The notes beneath the pieces were generated by a model, which saw only the letters and a program-made list of their open reading frames with translations, ran no database searches and had not been told where the DNA came from. From the NCBI RefSeq assembly GCF_022968825.1, contig NZ_JALHKS010000004.1:158998-222997 (forward strand): a DNA stretch of 64,000 nucleotides, in the 5' to 3' direction. The position numbers and the translations under genes are program-made. Of this stretch, positions 8,733 to 16,667 are shown piece by piece. This DNA is from Chryseobacterium salipaludis (GTDB lineage Bacteria; Bacteroidota; Bacteroidia; Flavobacteriales; Weeksellaceae). Positions within the stretch are counted from its first letter, which is position 1, and every line of letters starts with the position of its first letter.

Positions 8733-9357
8733 AGCTTCGGATTTTTTTAGAAGCACCGAAAACAGAAGCAAAGCATATAATCAGGAGATTAGTACGCGAA
8801 AAATTCCTTTCTGTTTTCAGCCGCCAGTCATAATAACTTTTAATTACCTTAATAATTGTCTGATTTCTATTTCTGTCAAGACATCAATAAAGATCATTGT
8901 TTAGAGGCACTCTCGTAAATGTACCAGCTTTCATTGAATTAAATCGGCTTTCAGACCTAAAATTTGAAAAGTGTAGTAGTTTTACTACAACCACCCATCT
9001 GCGGTTTTCCTATACAATTAAACTCCACTCTGTCTGCTGTTCTTAAATTATTTTAATTCCTTTTGAAGGCGGCACGAAAATTCTCAACAATTACGCTCTG
9101 GCCACTTTTCAATTTTAAGGCAAAATGGCGGCAAAGGTTAACACCATTACAGTGCAGGTATTTTTATTTATGATTAACATATATTTAACACATATATATA
9201 TTAAACATATAATATTAATAATTTTTGTTACACAATAGTGTATTTATCATTTCTCTGGCATTCTACTTGATGCTCTGCATAACGAATCATCGGAGCAAAA
9301 TGCTAGCTACTGCTCCGGTGATTTTCTTTCACCAATTATTAACATAAAATTTTTACT
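8733..9357. other. Non-coding region between divergent cargo island and KGG gene
   Basis: About 620 bases with no convincing gene. It separates the minus-strand secretion island from the plus-strand KGG gene and must hold the promoters of both. The part from 9160 to 9240 is extremely AT-rich, with runs of alternating TA. I find no clean TAnnTTTG box in a useful place on either strand. Confidence 0.5.
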
Positions 9358-10626
9358 ATGAACCGCAGAAGATCGAACAATTCACGTTCAGGAAGCAACA
9401 GATCCCAATCCCACGACTACGAAGACGACCACAGATACCAGTCACAGCATCATGATTATGATGATTACTATGATGAAGATGAGTATGATGATGACGACTA
9501 CGATGAGGATTATGACAACGATGATTATGATGACGATGATTATGATGACGATGATTATGATTACGACAACGAGTATGATGATGATGATTATGATGATGAT
9601 TACGACGACGATGATTATGATGACGATGACTATGATTATGATGATGACGAAGATTACGACGACGAAGACTATGATGACGAAGACTATGATGACGATGAAG
9701 ACGACCACTACGACAGCCGAAGCGGCCGCATGAGAGACAGCCAGGGCAGATTTACCAGCGGTGGCAGTAGCTCCGGCTCCGGACGCGGCAGATCATCTTC
9801 CGGCAGAGGAAGCAGTTCGGGCCGGGGTTCTTCAGGCCGCAGCCGTTCAGGTAGCGGAAGAGGCTTTGCTTCTATGCCTAAATCCGAAGTAAGAAGAATT
9901 GCCGCTATGGGCGGACGCGCTTCACACGGCGGCGGATCATCATCCGGCCGAGGAAATTCCGGTGGCTCAGGAAGAGGAGGAAATAATTCAGGAAGAGGCG
10001 GCAGATCAGGACGCGGACGTTCTTCAGGCTCTGGTTCCGGAAGAGGTAATTCCGGCGGCGGAAGAGGCTTTGCTTCCATGCCGAAATCTGAAGTAAGAAG
10101 AATTGCCGCTATGGGCGGACACGCTTCTCACGGCGGCGGACGCGATTCATCATCCGGCAGAGGAAACTCCGGTAATTCCGGCAGAGGCGGTAACTCAGGA
10201 GGCAGCAGCTCAGGACGCGGACGTTCTTCAGGCTCTGGTTCCGGAAGAGGTAATTCCGGCGGCGGTACTTCCAGAAGAGGATTTGCTTCCATGCCGAAAT
10301 CTGAAGTAAGAAGAATTGCAGCCATGGGCGGACACGCTTCTCACGGCGGCGGACGCGGATCATCATCGGGCAGAGGAAATTCCGGTAGCTCCGGCAGAGG
10401 CGGTAACTCAGGAGGCAGCAGCTCAGGACGCGGACGTTCTTCAGGCTCAGGTTCCGGAAGAGGTAATTCCGGCGGCGGCACTTCCAGAAGAGGTTTTGCT
10501 TCCATGCCGAAATCTGAAGTAAGAAGAATTGCAGCCATGGGCGGACGCGCATCACACGGTGGCGGACGCGGCAGCTCTTCCAGATCGGGCAGATCCGGTT
10601 TCGGAAGAAGAGGAAACAACTCTTAG
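9358..10626 (+). CDS. Low-complexity KGG-motif stress protein with Asp/Tyr block
   Basis: A 422-residue protein built almost entirely of repeats. Residues 1-20 are Arg/Ser/Asn-rich. Residues about 20-118 are an almost pure Asp/Tyr/Glu block in DDDYD-type units. From 119 on it is Ser/Gly/Arg-rich and contains four copies of a motif RGFASMPKSEVRRIAAMGG followed by ASHGGG, with the Phe of each at about residues 170, 238, 309 and 380. This motif is the KGG family (as in E. coli YciG and the Bacillus stress protein GsiB; usual form GFASM...REIASKGG). The two ends carry opposite charge, so the chain is probably disordered and may self-associate. The next gene is a DUF892 ferritin-like protein, the same partnership as in the E. 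coli yciGFE operon. The exact function is unknown. Confidence 0.8.
   Translation: MNRRRSNNSRSGSNRSQSHDYEDDHRYQSQHHDYDDYYDEDEYDDDDYDEDYDNDDYDDDDYDDDDYDYDNEYDDDDYDDDYDDDDYDDDDYDYDDDEDYDDEDYDDEDYDDDEDDHYDSRSGRMRDSQGRFTSGGSSSGSGRGRSSSGRGSSSGRGSSGRSRSGSGRGFASMPKSEVRRIAAMGGRASHGGGSSSGRGNSGGSGRGGNNSGRGGRSGRGRSSGSGSGRGNSGGGRGFASMPKSEVRRIAAMGGHASHGGGRDSSSGRGNSGNSGRGGNSGGSSSGRGRSSGSGSGRGNSGGGTSRRGFASMPKSEVRRIAAMGGHASHGGGRGSSSGRGNSGSSGRGGNSGGSSSGRGRSSGSGSGRGNSGGGTSRRGFASMPKSEVRRIAAMGGRASHGGGRGSSSRSGRSGFGRRGNNS
9862..10570 (+). repeat. Four in-gene tandem repeats, spacing 204, 213 and 213 bases
   Basis: The four KGG units recur with their conserved Phe codon at 9865, 10069, 10282 and 10495. The last two linkers are nearly identical at DNA level (71 codons each), which points to recent unit duplication. 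All spacings are multiples of three, so changes in copy number keep the frame. Confidence 0.85.
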
Positions 10627-10645
10627 TTTATATTCATATACCCTG

Positions 10646-10677
10646 ATAAAGGAGGCTTCGGGTCTCCTTTATTTTTC
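10646..10677 (+). terminator. Hairpin between KGG and DUF892 genes
   Basis: Nine-base arms ATAAAGGAG and CTCCTTTAT with a nine-base loop, followed by ATTTTTC. It lies 20 bases after the KGG stop and could end or attenuate transcription before the DUF892 gene. Confidence 0.6.
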
Positions 10678-10698
10678 TTACACATTAAAAAAAATACA

Positions 10699-11652
10699 AT
10701 GGAAAAGTCAACTGATAAAGATAAAAGCACAACAGCCAAGACCACCAGCACCGACAGCGCAACAGCAACTTCCGGAAACAGCACCGGAACTGATACGGGT
10801 AAAAAAGCGGCGGCAGCTGATAAAAATAAAAACACCGATACCAGGACCGGAACCGAAACAGCAGCGGCAGGCAAAAGCGAGCTCGGTAAAACAGCTTCTG
10901 CAGCAGCAACCGGTGATAAAAGCACTAAAACAACCAGCGGCACATCCACCGATTCGGCAGGCACGACCAGTACAGGTACAGACAAAAACACAGGTGAGAA
11001 CAAAAGCGCAAGCACCACCTCCACAGACAGCAGCAGCAGTAGTCCGCAGAATGAAGATAAACCACTGATGGAGTTTTTTGTGAGCGCACTGAAAGATATT
11101 TATTATGCTGAACACGCTATGGTAGAAAAGCTTCCAAAGATGCGTGAAGCCGCGACCACCGAGGAACTGCAGGACGCCTTTGAAGACCATGAACTGTTGA
11201 CACGCCGCCAGATTACACGGCTCGAAAAAGTGTTCCGCGAGATCGGTGAAGAACCTGCGAAGCAGAAATGCGACGCGATCGAAGGTTTAATTAAAGAAGC
11301 CGAAAAAATCATAAAATCCACACCGGATGGTTCGATGACCAGAGATGCTGCCCTGATTATCGCAGCCCAGAAAATCGAGCATTATGAGATCGCTACCTAC
11401 GGCGGCCTGGTACAGCTTGCAATTACGCTTGGCTACGACAAAGCCGTGGACCTGCTCGAAGATACGCTGGAAGAAGAAGAAGAAACAGATTTTGAACTGA
11501 CCGATATCGCCGAATCGTTCATTAACTTCGAAGCGGAAGAGGAAGACAGCGACGATGATTTTGAAGATGAGGATGATGATGATGAATACGACGAAGAGGA
11601 TGACTACGAGGATGAAGAAGATTATGATGAAAGCGCAGACGAAAGCTGGTAA
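10699..11652 (+). CDS. DUF892 (YciE/YciF-type) ferritin-like protein with disordered N- and C-terminal extensions
   Basis: A 317-residue protein in three parts. Residues 1-122 are a Thr/Ser/Ala/Lys/Gly linker of low complexity. Residues 123-275 are a DUF892 four-helix ferritin-like domain, with FFVSALKDIYYAEHAMVEKLP, then EDHELLTRRQITRLEKVF and later AAQKIEHYEIATYGGLVQLA; the Glu and His residues in these helices are the usual di-metal ligands. Residues 275-317 are an acidic tail of Asp, Glu and Tyr very like the block in the preceding KGG protein. DUF892 proteins of enterobacteria (YciE, YciF) are stress-induced and lie next to a KGG protein. Normal family members lack these extensions. A stress-protective, possibly metal-binding role is inferred. 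Confidence 0.8.
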   Translation: MEKSTDKDKSTTAKTTSTDSATATSGNSTGTDTGKKAAAADKNKNTDTRTGTETAAAGKSELGKTASAAATGDKSTKTTSGTSTDSAGTTSTGTDKNTGENKSASTTSTDSSSSSPQNEDKPLMEFFVSALKDIYYAEHAMVEKLPKMREAATTEELQDAFEDHELLTRRQITRLEKVFREIGEEPAKQKCDAIEGLIKEAEKIIKSTPDGSMTRDAALIIAAQKIEHYEIATYGGLVQLAITLGYDKAVDLLEDTLEEEEETDFELTDIAESFINFEAEEEDSDDDFEDEDDDDEYDEEDDYEDEEDYDESADESW

Positions 11653-11687
11653 TTGATATTCGGCATCCTTATATCTCCTTAAACAAT

Positions 11688-11715
11688 AACCACCTGAATG
11701 ACGGGTGGTTTTTTA
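11688..11715 (+). terminator. Rho-independent terminator after DUF892 gene
   Basis: Stem AACCACC / GGTGGTT with a nine-base loop followed by a T run, 36 bases downstream of the DUF892 stop codon. Confidence 0.75.
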
Positions 11716-11740
11716 TGGAGAAATAAAGACGAGCACAAAT

Positions 11741-11770
11741 AAAAAAGCCGTTCGCAAATGCAAACGGCTT
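11741..11770 (-). terminator. Terminator of the tRNA-Ala transcript
   Basis: Read on the minus strand, AAGCCGTT and AACGGCTT form an eight-base stem followed by a T run, directly downstream of the tRNA gene. Confidence 0.75.
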
Positions 11771-11771
11771 G

Positions 11772-11845
11772 TGGAGGATATCGGGATCGAACCGACCACC
11801 TTTAGACTGCCAGTCTAACGCTCTAGCCAGATGAGCTAATCCCCC
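11772..11845 (-). tRNA. tRNA-Ala (anticodon GGC)
   Basis: A 74-base cloverleaf on the minus strand. The acceptor arm begins GGGGGAT and pairs with ATCCTCC, giving a G3:U70 wobble pair, the identity element for alanine. The anticodon stem TTAGA/TCTAA encloses the loop CTGGCAG, anticodon GGC. The T-arm contains GGTTCGATCCC. The CCA end is not encoded. A strong terminator follows. Confidence 0.95.
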
Positions 11846-11974
11846 ATTTTCAAATATTGCAAGCGGTGCCTGTAAATTTGAAGTGCAATGTTACGAAAAT
11901 AATTCCAATCGGCGCAAATCTTTTTTGCTTAAGAAAGAATTAAAGCATGGCCAGATAAAAGACACGCCCACACT

Positions 11975-13342
11975 TTACAAACCGGTACGCACGCCGGTCA
12001 GAAAATCTTCCAATGCAATGGTATGCTGTTCGCCGGAGTTAAGGTTTTTAATAGTAATCATTTTATCAGCGATCTCGCGGTCACCATAGAAGACTAGATT
12101 GGGGATTCCTTTCTTTTCAGCGTAGGTAAACTGCTTTTTCAGCTTGGCGTCTTCCGGATATAGTTCGGCGGCAATACCGGCGCTGCGCAGTTGCATGATC
12201 AGTTGCAAGGCTTCCAGTGCTTCTGTTTTTCCATAGTTGGCAAAAAGATACTGTGCCTGATGCACGGCGTCTTCCGGGAACAGATTCAGTTCTTCCATAA
12301 CCAGGTAGATGCGGTCGAGACCAAAAGAGATTCCGATGCCCGGCATTTCCTTCACACCAAACATTTCGGTGAGGCTGTCGTAGCGGCCGCCGCCGCCGAT
12401 AGAACCTACCTGCACGCCCTGCGCTTTCACCTCGAAAATTGCTCCGGTGTAATAATCCAGGCCACGCGCCAGGGTTACATCAAACCGCAGTTGATCACGC
12501 TGGACACCCATCCCAAAGCTTTGCTCCAACACGAATTCCAGCTCTGCCACACCTGCGCTGCCGGTTTCATTACCGGCAAATTTCTCCTTCAGCAGCTGTA
12601 TGCTTTCCAGCGCATCTTCTGTCGGTGTAAACAGGAACTCCAGTTTAGCCACCGCTTCCTCAGAAATTCCTTTTTCATACAATTCTTTTACAACGCCTTC
12701 CCGGCCAATCTTATCCAGTTTATCCAGTGCCACGGTAAAATCAACCAGCTGACTGCCGATCCCGGCATATTCCGCCAGACCGGACAGGATCTTGCGATTA
12801 TTTAAGTGCAATACCACCGGGACCCCTAACTCCTGAAATGATTTCAGGTACAGCTGCACCAGCTCCACTTCCAGCCACAGGCTCTCGCTGCCTACTACAT
12901 CCGCATCGCACTGGTAGAATTCGCGGTAACGGCCTTTTTGGGGACGGTCTGCCCTCCAGACCGGCTGGATCTGGTATCTTTTGAAAGGAAAGGTAAGCTG
13001 CCCGTGGTTCATGGCCACGTGCCGGGCGAAGGGAACCGTGAGGTCATAACGCAAAGCTTTTTCGCTGAGTTGTGCCGTAAGCTTTTGCGAATTCCGCGCC
13101 TCCCAATCGGCATCATTTGCCTTCGCAGCATAATCGCCGCTGTTCAGGATTTTAAATATCAGCCGGTCACCTTCCTCACCGTATTTTCCGGTCAGGGTGG
13201 AAAGGTTTTCGAAGCTGGGCGTTTCCAGCGGCTGAAATCCAAAGAGTTCAAAATTACGGCGCAGTATATCAGTTATATATTTACGGCGCTGGACTTCCTG
13301 TGCGGAAAAATCGCGCGTTCCTTTAGCCAGTCCTGGTTTCAT
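11975..13342 (-). CDS. hisS: Histidine-tRNA ligase
   Basis: A class II aminoacyl-tRNA synthetase that charges tRNA-His. Motifs visible include the N-terminal KGTRDF, the active-site stretch with [14 protein letters not shown], and [13 protein letters not shown]-terminal anticodon-binding domain ends the protein. I start it at 13342 ([12 protein letters not shown]). An ATG at 13366 lies upstream, but a TAnnTTTG promoter box at 13364-13371 sits over it, so transcription would begin downstream of that ATG. The resulting length of 455 residues is normal for Bacteroidota HisS. It stands alone between a tRNA and an HRDC gene. Confidence 0.95.
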   Translation of the reverse strand: MKPGLAKGTRDFSAQEVQRRKYITDILRRNFELFGFQPLETPSFENLSTLTGKYGEEGDRLIFKILNSGDYAAKANDADWEARNSQKLTAQLSEKALRYDLTVPFARHVAMNHGQLTFPFKRYQIQPVWRADRPQKGRYREFYQCDADVVGSESLWLEVELVQLYLKSFQELGVPVVLHLNNRKILSGLAEYAGIGSQLVDFTVALDKLDKIGREGVVKELYEKGISEEAVAKLEFLFTPTEDALESIQLLKEKFAGNETGSAGVAELEFVLEQSFGMGVQRDQLRFDVTLARGLDYYTGAIFEVKAQGVQVGSIGGGGRYDSLTEMFGVKEMPGIGISFGLDRIYLVMEELNLFPEDAVHQAQYLFANYGKTEALEALQLIMQLRSAGIAAELYPEDAKLKKQFTYAEKKGIPNLVFYGDREIADKMITIKNLNSGEQHTIALEDFLTGVRTGL

Positions 13343-13363
13343 AAGCGGTAGTTTCTTGAGGCG

Positions 13364-13371
13364 CAAAATTA
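13364..13371 (-). promoter_or_regulatory. Bacteroidota -7 box for hisS
   Basis: TAATTTTG on the minus strand matches the TAnnTTTG consensus of the primary sigma factor of this phylum. It is 22 bases upstream of the chosen start and decides against the longer reading frame. Confidence 0.5.
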
Positions 13372-13434
13372 CGCAAACGCAAATGATTACCCAAGCTGGC
13401 GAAGAGCCGTAACTACAGGAACGCGCGTCCGCAT

Positions 13435-13884
13435 TCAGACCATTTCCAGAATTTCCAGAATTTCGGAACCGTAGTTTTCGATTTTGTATTTCCCAAAACC
13501 TTTAATATCCACCAGTTCCTCTTTTTTGGCCGGCCGGTATTTCGCTATCGAGAGCAGCTCCTTATTGGTCGCCACAAGGTAAACCGGAATCTTTTTCTCC
13601 CGCGCCTTTTCGCTGCGCCATAACTTCAGGGAATCGAGAATCTTTATTTCATCTTCATTCAGCTGCTCCTGCTCCGCGGCATATTTCCCGGGCGGCATTT
13701 CCTGGATACGCACCTGCATTTCTTCGTAGTACAGGATGACGGACCAGTAACAATCGTCTTCCTGCTTCACGAATGCGGTTTCATAGGTCAATACATGATG
13801 AGCGGCCAGAAAGAGATCAAGCGCTGCCTGGTCCTGCTGTATCAGGCCATCGGTGAGTCTTATTTTAAATATTTTCGTTTTCAT
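13435..13884 (-). CDS. HRDC domain protein
   Basis: A 149-residue protein. The last 75 residues are an HRDC fold, with [29 protein letters not shown] and then the helix containing [25 protein letters not shown] domains are helical nucleic-acid-binding modules, usually attached to RecQ helicases or RNase D; here the domain stands without a helicase. Residues 1-75 are an unrecognised beta-rich part. It lies between hisS and ssb on the same strand and may work in DNA repair or RNA handling, which is inference. Confidence 0.8.
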   Translation of the reverse strand: MKTKIFKIRLTDGLIQQDQAALDLFLAAHHVLTYETAFVKQEDDCYWSVILYYEEMQVRIQEMPPGKYAAEQEQLNEDEIKILDSLKLWRSEKAREKKIPVYLVATNKELLSIAKYRPAKKEELVDIKGFGKYKIENYGSEILEILEMV

Positions 13885-13905
13885 TGTGATTGGGTGTTTG
13901 GAACG

Positions 13906-13932
13906 AAAAACCGGCAGGATGGCTCCTGCCGG
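13906..13932 (-). terminator. Terminator of ssb
   Basis: On the minus strand a nine-base stem CCGGCAGGA/TCCTGCCGG with a four-base loop is followed by TTTTT, about ten bases after the ssb stop. Confidence 0.85.
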
Positions 13933-13941
13933 CAGTTATTT

Positions 13942-14271
13942 TTATTTGGAACCTAACAACATGAGTTGTTCTACACGGATATCCGTGGTATAGCGCTTTA
14001 CGCCTTCTTTGTCTTCATAGTTGCGGTAGACAATTTTTCCTTCGACGGCAATTTCTTTTCCTTTCTGGACGTACTTTTCCATGATGTCCACGAGCTTGCC
14101 ATTGACGATCAGGCTGTGCCATTGTGTTTCTTCCACCTTTTCGCCCATAGCGTTGGTGTAATAATCGGTAGTCGCGAGGCTTACTTTCGCGATTCTTCCA
14201 TTGTTGAACTGTACGATTTCAACTTCCTTTCCGGTGCGGCCAATGAGGCTTACTTTGTTTCTTAGTGACAT
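13942..14271 (-). CDS. ssb: Single-stranded DNA-binding protein, short form
   Basis: A 109-residue OB-fold protein beginning SLRNKVSLIGRTGKEVE. It has the typical SSB strand pattern, with VSLATTDYYTNAMGEKVEE and WHSLIVNGKLVDIMEKYVQKG. It binds single-stranded DNA during replication, repair and recombination. It lacks the flexible linker and acidic C-terminal tip of classical bacterial SSB and ends in MLLGSK. Short SSBs of this kind are common in flavobacteria beside a longer one. Whether this is the main SSB cannot be decided from this window. Confidence 0.9.
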   Translation of the reverse strand: MSLRNKVSLIGRTGKEVEIVQFNNGRIAKVSLATTDYYTNAMGEKVEETQWHSLIVNGKLVDIMEKYVQKGKEIAVEGKIVYRNYEDKEGVKRYTTDIRVEQLMLLGSK

Positions 14272-14896
14272 GACATTAAATTTTTGTGATTAAACGTTCA
14301 GATAAGGGCTTCACTGATTTTTCCCAAATCTCTGGAGCAAAGGTGCAGCGGTGGTTAAAAGTTACCCGGTTTAAAACCACTTAATATCGATTGTAGTCGT
14401 TTGTATCATATAATGTTTTGATAACTAACATCTTATATTAAACTTAATTTTATTAATAGCGAGATGTTTTGTGAGAATATGTAAATAAAGACGTGAGAGA
14501 AAGACGGTTTCCAGCGTTATTCATAAACAAAATCATCCAGTAAGCTGATATTTAAAGCGTATTTACAGCAGGTTTAAAGTTGTGCCCCCAGGCGGAAGAT
14601 ATACACAGGCCAGGCAGGTTTGATGCATTAAGGTTGGCATATCCATACACTATCCATACACTATCCATGCTTTATCCATGCCTTTGGTATGGTTCAACCC
14701 TGTAAAAACTTTAAATCGCGGCTATTAAAATTCAGAACTTACTTTTCCAAGTCCGTAGTATTCCATTAATTTAAGAACAAAAAAATGACTTAAAAGGTGA
14801 TTGTCCGCCTGCGGAACAAAGATGTTCTTTCGCTGACAGGTAGCCTTTAAATAGGTATTATTTCTTACATGTAATCAATAAACTCCTTATTTTCCA
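14272..14896. other. Non-coding region with a short tandem repeat
   Basis: About 620 bases without a convincing gene. The only structure I can see is the 11-base tandem repeat at 14639-14693. A near match to the -7 box (CACCTTTG on the minus strand, near 14339-14346) may be part of the ssb promoter. Confidence 0.5.
14639..14693. repeat. 11-base tandem repeat (TATCCATACAC type)
   Basis: About four to five units of an 11-mer of the form TATCCATRCNN stand in tandem. The same unit occurs in tandem at 40047-40077, 25 kb away, so this is a dispersed family. Confidence 0.7.
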
Positions 14897-14922
14897 GAAA
14901 AAAACCTGCGCGAAGGCGCAGG
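14897..14922 (-). terminator. Terminator of the 14952-15563 gene
   Basis: On the minus strand CCTGCGC and GCGCAGG pair around CTTC and are followed by a T run. Confidence 0.8.
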
Positions 14923-14951
14923 CTGGTATTCATGACAATTCTGTGATGCAA

Positions 14952-15563
14952 TTAAATCGCGGTAAGCACCGGCTGGTTTTGATCTTTTAAATTGAGTCCG
15001 GCGGCTTTTACCGAGGAACGGTATTTTTTGCGCAGTTGTTTATTGATATCCTTCAAGGCGCCTAAAGTGCCGGCCTTGATGGAATTTTCGGCCGAGCCCA
15101 GCATGCGTCCGCCTTTCCGGTAAGTATCGTACGAAGTTTCTGCCACGAGCGCGCCGGCCGCGTCAAATATTTTCAGGCTGACAATCACCTGATTTGAAAA
15201 GACATATTTCCCCAATCCTACTTTAAAATATTTCACTTTAGGCAACACGGCAAACTGCGCATTGTTATTCTCACAAAATTCAGCAATCAGGTCGGTACTG
15301 GGTGAATCATAGACAATGTTATAATCCACGCGCAGGAGGCGGCCGGCGCGCGCCGCACTCACCTGATCGGATAAAGCTGAGAAAAAAGCGGCATAGGTCG
15401 GATCCTTAATCTCTTCGATGTCAGGAAATATTTCAGGATTAAAATACAGGATCTGATAGTCTTTGTCTGTACGCAAAGAAAAGGAATTCTGCCCTGCTGC
15501 CGCACAACTTGTGAGCAGTAAGAACACCGTAAAAGAATGGCAGAACTGGTAAAAATGTTTCAT
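14952..15563 (-). CDS. Hypothetical lipoprotein
   Basis: A protein of about 203 residues beginning MKHFYQ with a hydrophobic signal and the lipobox-like LTSC, so probably exported and lipid-anchored. The mature part has an alternating beta pattern, including AQFAVLPKVKYFKVGLGKYVF followed by a strand with VSLKIFDAAGALVAE. This resembles the many small envelope lipoproteins that respond to cell-surface stress, but I recognise no family. The start at 15563 is chosen because a TAnnTTTG box at 15578-15585 lies between it and the upstream ATG at 15596. It is followed by its own terminator and appears monocistronic. Confidence 0.65.
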   Translation of the reverse strand: MKHFYQFCHSFTVFLLLTSCAAAGQNSFSLRTDKDYQILYFNPEIFPDIEEIKDPTYAAFFSALSDQVSAARAGRLLRVDYNIVYDSPSTDLIAEFCENNNAQFAVLPKVKYFKVGLGKYVFSNQVIVSLKIFDAAGALVAETSYDTYRKGGRMLGSAENSIKAGTLGALKDINKQLRKKYRSSVKAAGLNLKDQNQPVLTAI

Positions 15564-15577
15564 GGCCCGAAGCAGTA

Positions 15578-15585
15578 CAAAGATA
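15578..15585 (-). promoter_or_regulatory. Bacteroidota -7 box for the 14952-15563 gene
   Basis: TATCTTTG on the minus strand, 14 bases upstream of the chosen start codon; it fixes the start at 15563. Confidence 0.5.
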
Positions 15586-15693
15586 CTGCCATACATGCAG
15601 CAAAACTAATGCTATTTTAAGTTTTTTTTAACACATTTGAAAAACTTTTTTACGTCGGCTCTACATTTTCTTCCGGCACCGGGAAAATTGTTG

Positions 15694-15701
15694 TACTTTT
15701 G
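15694..15701 (+). promoter_or_regulatory. Bacteroidota -7 box for rpsO
   Basis: TACTTTTG matches TAnnTTTG and lies 35 bases upstream of the rpsO start codon. A clear -33 TTG at the usual distance is not visible. Confidence 0.6.
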
Positions 15702-15736
15702 CAGCCGTTACATAATAATCATTAAATAATATTGGA

Positions 15737-16006
15737 ATGTACTTAACTACAGACAAGAAGAAAGAAATCTTCGCAAAACACGGAAAATCCGAAACGGATA
15801 CAGGAAGCGCTGAAGGACAGGTTGCTTTGTTTACTTACAGAATCAACCACCTTTCCCAGCACCTGAAAAGAAATCACAAAGACTATGCTACAGAGCGTTC
15901 CCTGGTGGCGCTGGTAGGTAAAAGAAAATCTTTGCTGGATTACATGAAGAAAAAAGACATTACAAGATACCGTGCCATTATTGCGGAACTGGGTCTGCGT
16001 AAATAA
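15737..16006 (+). CDS. rpsO: 30S ribosomal protein S15
   Basis: An 89-residue protein, the standard length for S15. It carries the family pattern: GSAEGQVALFTYRINHLSQHL followed by KRNHKDYATERSLVALVGKRKSLLDY and a C-terminal YRAIIAELGLRK. It binds the 16S central domain early in 30S assembly. It has its own promoter and terminator here. The pnp gene lies downstream, as in many bacteria, but a minus-strand gene and a 349-base gap separate the two. Confidence 0.98.
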   Translation: MYLTTDKKKEIFAKHGKSETDTGSAEGQVALFTYRINHLSQHLKRNHKDYATERSLVALVGKRKSLLDYMKKKDITRYRAIIAELGLRK

Positions 16007-16021
16007 ACTTTTTATTACCAC

Positions 16022-16058
16022 AAAAAAAGCAACTTTCAGTCGAAAGTTGCTTTTTTTT
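16022..16058 (+). terminator. Strong terminator after rpsO, possibly bidirectional
   Basis: A long stem with arms AAAAGCAACTTTC and GAAAGTTGCTTTT, loop AGTC, T run on the plus strand and A run upstream, so it may also end transcription of the convergent small membrane gene. Confidence 0.9.
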
Positions 16059-16075
16059 ATTTTCTGCAGGCAGAT

Positions 16076-16318
16076 CTAGACCCTGCGGCCGGTGATCAGG
16101 TTGATGATGGCCAGCAGCACAATGGAACCCAAAGCTCCGGTCAGAATCTGACCTAAAACCCCTTCGCCAAACGTTCCGCCCAGCAGCCAGTATCCGATGG
16201 CACCCCCAATCAGGCCCACGATAATATTACCGATGAGTCCGAGACTGCCGCCTTTAAAAATTTGTGCACCCAGCCATCCTGCAATGGCTCCGATAATTAA
16301 TGTCCATAAAATTCCCAT
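16076..16318 (-). CDS. GlsB/YeaQ/YmgE family small membrane protein
   Basis: An 80-residue, very hydrophobic protein of the transglycosylase-associated (GlsB/YeaQ/YmgE) family. It has three membrane segments and the family motifs WTLIIGAIAGWLGAQIFKG, IGNIIVGLIGGAIGYWLLG and a C-terminal GRRV. Members are often induced in stationary phase or by envelope stress; the molecular function is not established. It is monocistronic and convergent with rpsO. Confidence 0.9.
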   Translation of the reverse strand: MGILWTLIIGAIAGWLGAQIFKGGSLGLIGNIIVGLIGGAIGYWLLGGTFGEGVLGQILTGALGSIVLLAIINLITGRRV

Positions 16319-16667
16319 AATTTTAAATTTTTAATGTTAATAAATCTGTTCCCTGTAAATCCAATTTTGTGCCGTAATTGTTTACATCTTTATCTGTACG
16401 GTGGTACAGTTCATTGCTACACGACTGGCTAGCAAATGTTTAGAATTATTTAAACTGTTGTTTTCTTCATTTTAAAAAACTGGAGGTGAGCGCGAGGAGC
16501 TGCCGGCCTTCACCGTTGTAAATCATTATAATTCACAGCCATTACCCGAAAAAAGCCCGGCCGCACACCTACTGCCTCGCTAAAAAACCGTAACTTCGCC
16601 AACGAAAATTTAAAAAGATTAAATATTAACCGCACTCAATACGGAGTGCCGACGAAACACACTTTTT
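16319..16667. other. Intergenic region upstream of pnp
   Basis: 349 bases holding the divergent promoters of the small membrane gene and pnp. TAACTTCG at 16591-16598 is a one-mismatch match to the -7 box and could serve pnp. No other structure is visible. Confidence 0.4.

Noticed and set aside
9442..9733. Open frames of Ile/Val or Met/Thr repeats overlapping the Asp/Tyr block
   Set aside because: They are other-frame readings of the repetitive GAT/TAT codons of the KGG gene.
9862..10570. CRISPR-like regular repeats
   Set aside because: Spacing is 204-213 bases, repeats are coding and in frame, and spacers are not unique; this is an internal protein repeat. No CRISPR array or cas gene is seen in the window.
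11772..11845. tRNA-Ala as integration site of an island
   Set aside because: Genes on both sides are ordinary, no integrase is near and no direct repeat of the tRNA 3' end was noticed.
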